64,000 nucleotides of DNA from Achatina immaculata (taxonomy: Eukaryota > Mollusca > Gastropoda > Stylommatophora > Achatinidae). The stretch is taken from the NCBI GenBank assembly GCA_009760885.1, contig CM019717.1, positions 51,793,366 through 51,857,365 on the forward strand, read 5' to 3'. The position numbers were made by a program, and so were the translations under genes. Below, piece by piece: positions 60,678-64,000 of this stretch. Position 1 is the stretch's first letter; every line of letters starts with the position of its first letter. Below the pieces are notes generated by a model. It was not told where the DNA came from, made no database searches, and saw nothing but the letters and a program-made list of their open reading frames with translations.

Positions 60678-62830
60678 GCGAAGTAAGGAATTCAGAGGAT
60701 GATAAGCGGGTCCAGAAGGCAGTCCAACAGGTACAGCAAGGTCAGTGGACAACATGGGAGGAAGTCCTGCAGAGATCACTAACATGGGAGGAAGTCCTGC
60801 AGAGATCACTAACATGGGAGGAAGTCCTGCAGAGATCACTAACATGGGAGGAAGTCCTGCAGAGATCACTAACATGGGAGGAAGTCCTGCAGAGATCACT
60901 AACATGGGAGGAAGTACTGCAGAGATCACTAACATGGGAAGAAGTCCTGCAGAGATCACTAACATGGGAGGAAGTCCTGCAGAGATCACTAACATGGGAG
61001 GAAGTCCTGCAGAGATCACTACCATGGGAGGAAGTACTGCAGAGATCACTAACATGGGAGGAAGTACTGCAGAGATCACTAACATGGGAAGAAGTCCTGC
61101 AGAGATCACTAACATGGGAGGAAGTCCTGCAGAGATCACTAACATGGGAGGAAGTCCTGCAGAGATCACTAACATGGGAGGAAGTACTGCAGAGATCACT
61201 AACATGGGAGGAAGTCCTGCAGAGATCACTAACATGGGAGGAAGTCCTGCAGAGATCACTAACATGGGAGGAAGTCCTGCAGAGATCACTAACATGGGAG
61301 GAAGTACTGCAGAGATCACTAACATGGGAAGAAGTCCTGCAGAGATCACTAACATGGGAGGAAGTCCTGCAGAGATCACTAACATGGGAGGAAGTCCTGC
61401 AGAGATCACTACCATGGGAGGAAGTACTGCAGAGATCACTAACATGGGAGGAAGTACTGCAGAGATCACTAACATGGGAAGAAGTCCTGCAGAGATCACT
61501 AACATGGGAGGAAGTCCTGCAGAGATCACTAACATGGGAGGAAGTACTGCAGAGATCACTAACATGGGAAGAAGTCCTGTAGAGATCACTAACATGGGAG
61601 GAAGTCCTGCAGAGATCACTACCATGGGAGGAAGTACTGCAGAGATCACTAACATGGGAGGAAGTACTGCAGAGATCACTAACATGGGAGGAAGTACTGC
61701 AGAGATCACTAACATGGGAGGAAGTCCTGCAGAGATCACTAACATGGGAGGAAGTCCTGCAGAGATCACTAACATGGAATGACATCTGGAAAATGGCACC
61801 CTTGAGGCTCAGCTTCATCATCAGAGCTATTTATGACCTTCTGCCTACAGGCTCCAATCTGTACAAATAGGGTTTATCAGAAGACACAAAGTGCCCTATC
61901 TACAACGAAAGGCAAACATTGGAACATGTGCTGTCAGCATGTAGAGTATCATTAGGTCAAGGACGCTACACCTAGTGGCACAACAGAGTGCTGCAGGAAC
62001 TAGTAGCCATTGTAGACAGGGCAAAAGATAAAGCAAATAACAGCAAAAGAGTTGAGCTCCCACCTAAATACTTCATAGGTGCTGATATGACATCGAATAT
62101 TGAAATCAGGGACATTCCCTTACCATCACTGCTAGATGGTGGAAATGACTGGGATGTGATAGCGGACCTACCAGGATGAAGAGAATACCCAACTGCCATC
62201 AAGAACGCAGGAATGCGTCTGGACATTGTAGCGTACTCCATAGAAAAACAGGAACTAATAATGATTGAACTTACGGTTCTGTACGAAACTAGAATAGAGA
62301 AGCAACATCTATTCAAATGTGAGAAGTACAATGATCTGGTCAAGCAACTGAGGCAGGAGTCAGGGCAAAAGTGACAGCTGTAGAAGTGGGAGCAAGAGGA
62401 TTCGTAGCAACATCAGCATACGACCTATGTAAGCAACTGGGCATAAAGGGACAAGCAAGAGCAAGGGCATTGAGAAGCCTTTCAGAAACAGCAGAAAAGG
62501 CTTTATGCTGGCTGTGGAGTATGCAAAACAAGCATTGAGAACATGAATAATTTTGCTTGTCACTGCCAATACCAGTCCTCCATGGCTAAATCGCTAAAGA
62601 CACACTTGAAAAGTGCAGTGCCAACTCAATCCTGGGACAAAAAAGCAACAGCTCCCAATACCTCTGGGAGTCATGACCCAGAGGGGCTCACCCCCCTTAG
62701 AGTGTCAGGAGTTTAATAAGGCCCAAACACTTGTCTGGGGGGGGGGGGGGTTTACTTCGTCTGATGATCTGAAGGAGTTGTGTTGTTGTTCCGCTCTCTA
62801 TAGTAGAGAGTTTCCTGCATACCGGGTTTG
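60678..62830 (+). mobile_element. RLE-type LINE 3' half with internal minisatellite
   Basis: SEVRNSEDDK.. and QWTTWEEVLQ lead into a 34-unit array, then TWNDIWKMAPLRLSFIIRAI, a zinc motif (CPIYNERQTLEHVLSAC, second Cys changed to Tyr), GQGRYT, and a restriction-like endonuclease core (RLDIVAYSIEKQELIMIELT, then a conserved YE) near 62.19-62.34 kb. Stops at 61,868, 61,975 and 62,177. The 3' UTR has a G-run and ends in a hairpin CTCTCTATAGTAGAGAG and GTTTCCTGCATAC. Related to 38,497-41,900. Confidence 0.85.
60751..61770 (+). repeat. 30-bp minisatellite, 34 units, in frame with a LINE ORF
   Basis: Units of AACATGGGAGGAAGTCCTGC-AGAGATCACT, all exactly 30 bases, differing at four sites (A/C at 2, G/A at 10, C/A at 16, C/T at 20). 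Encodes (TWEEVLQRSL)n in the LINE frame and is open in at least four of six frames, which accounts for the long reading frames on both strands. Confidence 0.97.
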
Positions 62831-62839
62831 AGTGCATAG

Positions 62840-63540
62840 ATCTCATCAAGTCTTGCTCCATCTGTTTTCCAACCTTAAAAAGTGTTTGAAAGGGAGGACA
62901 TTTTTTAATGATTCAGAAGTGAAAGTAGTAGTGGATATTTCAGTGACCAGATGTCAGATTTTTTTTTTTTATTGTTGAAAAATTTGAGAAACAATGTGCC
63001 AAGTGTGTTTAACTGTGAGGCAAGTATGTGGAATAACATGCAAGTTTTATGGTTTAAGTCAGACCTTTCTATGTTTGGCTGAAAGTTTTTCAGCAGCCAT
63101 TTATAAGGTGCTAAATTTATGAATTTTTTAAAAGATGGATGAATCTGGAATGGTTTTATATATATTTTAAAGAAAAATGCTAGAAGTTGACTACTTTTAG
63201 TTACTGAAGAAAAGTGCAAGGGGTTGGTGATACTGTAAGAAGGCACACGAGGAAGGTTTTGCCATTGCCTTGCAAGAACGTTATATAACATACAGAAAAA
63301 TATGTAAGTTGATTCGGCCAATAAAAGAACCAAAAAATAGAAGAAATTCCTAGGTCAGACTCTGAGAAGTTCATGTCCTAAGTAGGACTGTGGTAGCTTC
63401 CAAGAAACTTAAAGAGCTGAGGTAAAGAATATAATGGTGTGTGTGTTTTTAAGGTGCTGTCCATTTAAAAAATCCGTGACCCACAGCTGACATGTTAGCA
63501 TCAAGGCTGGTGAACCATAGCTGACCAAGACCCTGTCCCA
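62840..63540. other. 3' flank, nothing recognised
   Basis: AT-rich, no supported feature. Confidence 0.5.
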
Positions 63541-63547
63541 CATCTCC

Positions 63548-63770
63548 ATTGTACCCCCAGTAACAGGCCTAGCTTAGGGCAGAGATCACCATAGTCCCCA
63601 TGGTAGTGGAGTCTGCTAAAGAAGTACTGCACACCCTCTGCTTTTTAGCTGCACTCAGGGACTGAAAAAACAGCCACCATAACCCGCTCCCAATGCCGTG
63701 CCTCAACGCCTTCGCAGCATCAGCTGCAGAGAATACCGGTTTGCAGCAGTTCCAGGCTGATAGAAGGCAA
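63548..63770 (-). repeat. Dispersed repeat, copy 2
   Basis: Second copy of the repeat at 52,265-52,530 in the same orientation, about 220 bases, with GGAGCGGGTTATGGTGGCTG (reverse strand) in the middle. A candidate SINE or LINE 3' piece of unknown class. Confidence 0.7.
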
Positions 63771-64000
63771 GACATGACATGAATATTGAAAGAAAAAAAA
63801 AAGATCGCTGGTACTGCTATTAACATAATTTCTGTGTTTACCAGAAATTCCAGATATCATTTAATATAACTGAACTACATGATTCATAGCACATTTTTAA
63901 AAATTTCAGCATTGCTTCATAACTGGTCACTTCAGGTGATTGTTGCCCTCTGACATTTTGTTACTTTTTTTGGCATTTCTTTCTTTTATCATGGATTCTG

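Noticed and set aside
60668..61821. Reading frames of 304-375 codons on both strands over the 30-bp array
   Set aside because: They arise because a 30-bp unit without stops stays open in most frames. Only the TWEEVLQRSL frame continues a recognisable LINE protein.
1..64000. CRISPR array, operon or prokaryotic features
   Set aside because: All tandem repeats here are contiguous minisatellites without unique spacers, and the genes are spliced.

Overview
This is animal nuclear DNA: AT-rich, with long introns, GT-AG splicing and dense transposon remnants. Two host genes are recognisable. The mixture of elements (RTE/BovB-like LINEs, RNase H-bearing I/Nimb-like LINEs, RLE-type LINEs, tRNA-derived SINEs, mariner, piggyBac-like and hAT-like DNA transposons) and the alpha-catenin sequence point to an invertebrate, most likely a lophotrochozoan such as a mollusc. 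The mollusc assignment is inference.

Region 1 (1 to about 37.95 kb, minus strand) is the gene for alpha-catenin, the cadherin-catenin adaptor that links adherens junctions to actin. A GC-rich promoter with ETS-type sites and a non-coding first exon lie near 37.84-37.95 kb, followed by 17 coding exons from 35,528 down to 3,603 (2,375 coding bases, 792 codons if one split codon is completed). The last exon or exons, which encode the C-terminal end of the actin-binding domain, lie beyond position 1. Splice phases show that one small exon of length 3n+1 is missing or unrecognised between 34,377 and 32,833. The introns are packed with nested transposons.

Region 2 (37.95-48.7 kb) is intergenic. 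It holds an RLE-type LINE, a second 3' end of that family, a GAA-tailed composite repeat with a SINE inside it, an internally deleted mariner, a hAT-like terminus and a truncated RTE.

Region 3 (48.7-53.8 kb, plus strand) is a two-exon Bcl-2 family gene (244 residues, Mcl-1-like spacing, tail-anchored). Its single intron splits the BH2 motif directly after GGW and contains two LINE fragments and a 43-bp minisatellite.

Region 4 (53.8-64 kb) is the 3' flank: RTE 3' ends, a GAT-rich repeat, a SINE, a mariner remnant, and an RLE-type LINE whose ORF has been expanded by a 34-unit, 30-bp minisatellite.

The most unusual signals are these. (1) A five-copy family of about 1.1-1.5 kb composite repeats, each ending in (GAA)n and flanked by target-site duplications, shares its tail with the I/Nimb-like LINEs. 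(2) One copy carries about 60 nt of 28S rRNA fused to its 5' end, inside the target duplications. (3) A 40-bp minisatellite in an alpha-catenin intron is built from the exon 3' end plus its splice donor. (4) The 30-bp array in the RLE LINE has an identifiable single-unit founder elsewhere in the window. (5) Two copies of a TTAA-flanked piggyBac-like non-autonomous element are present. (6) The Bcl-2 family protein lacks the usual Gly-Asp of its BH3 motif.
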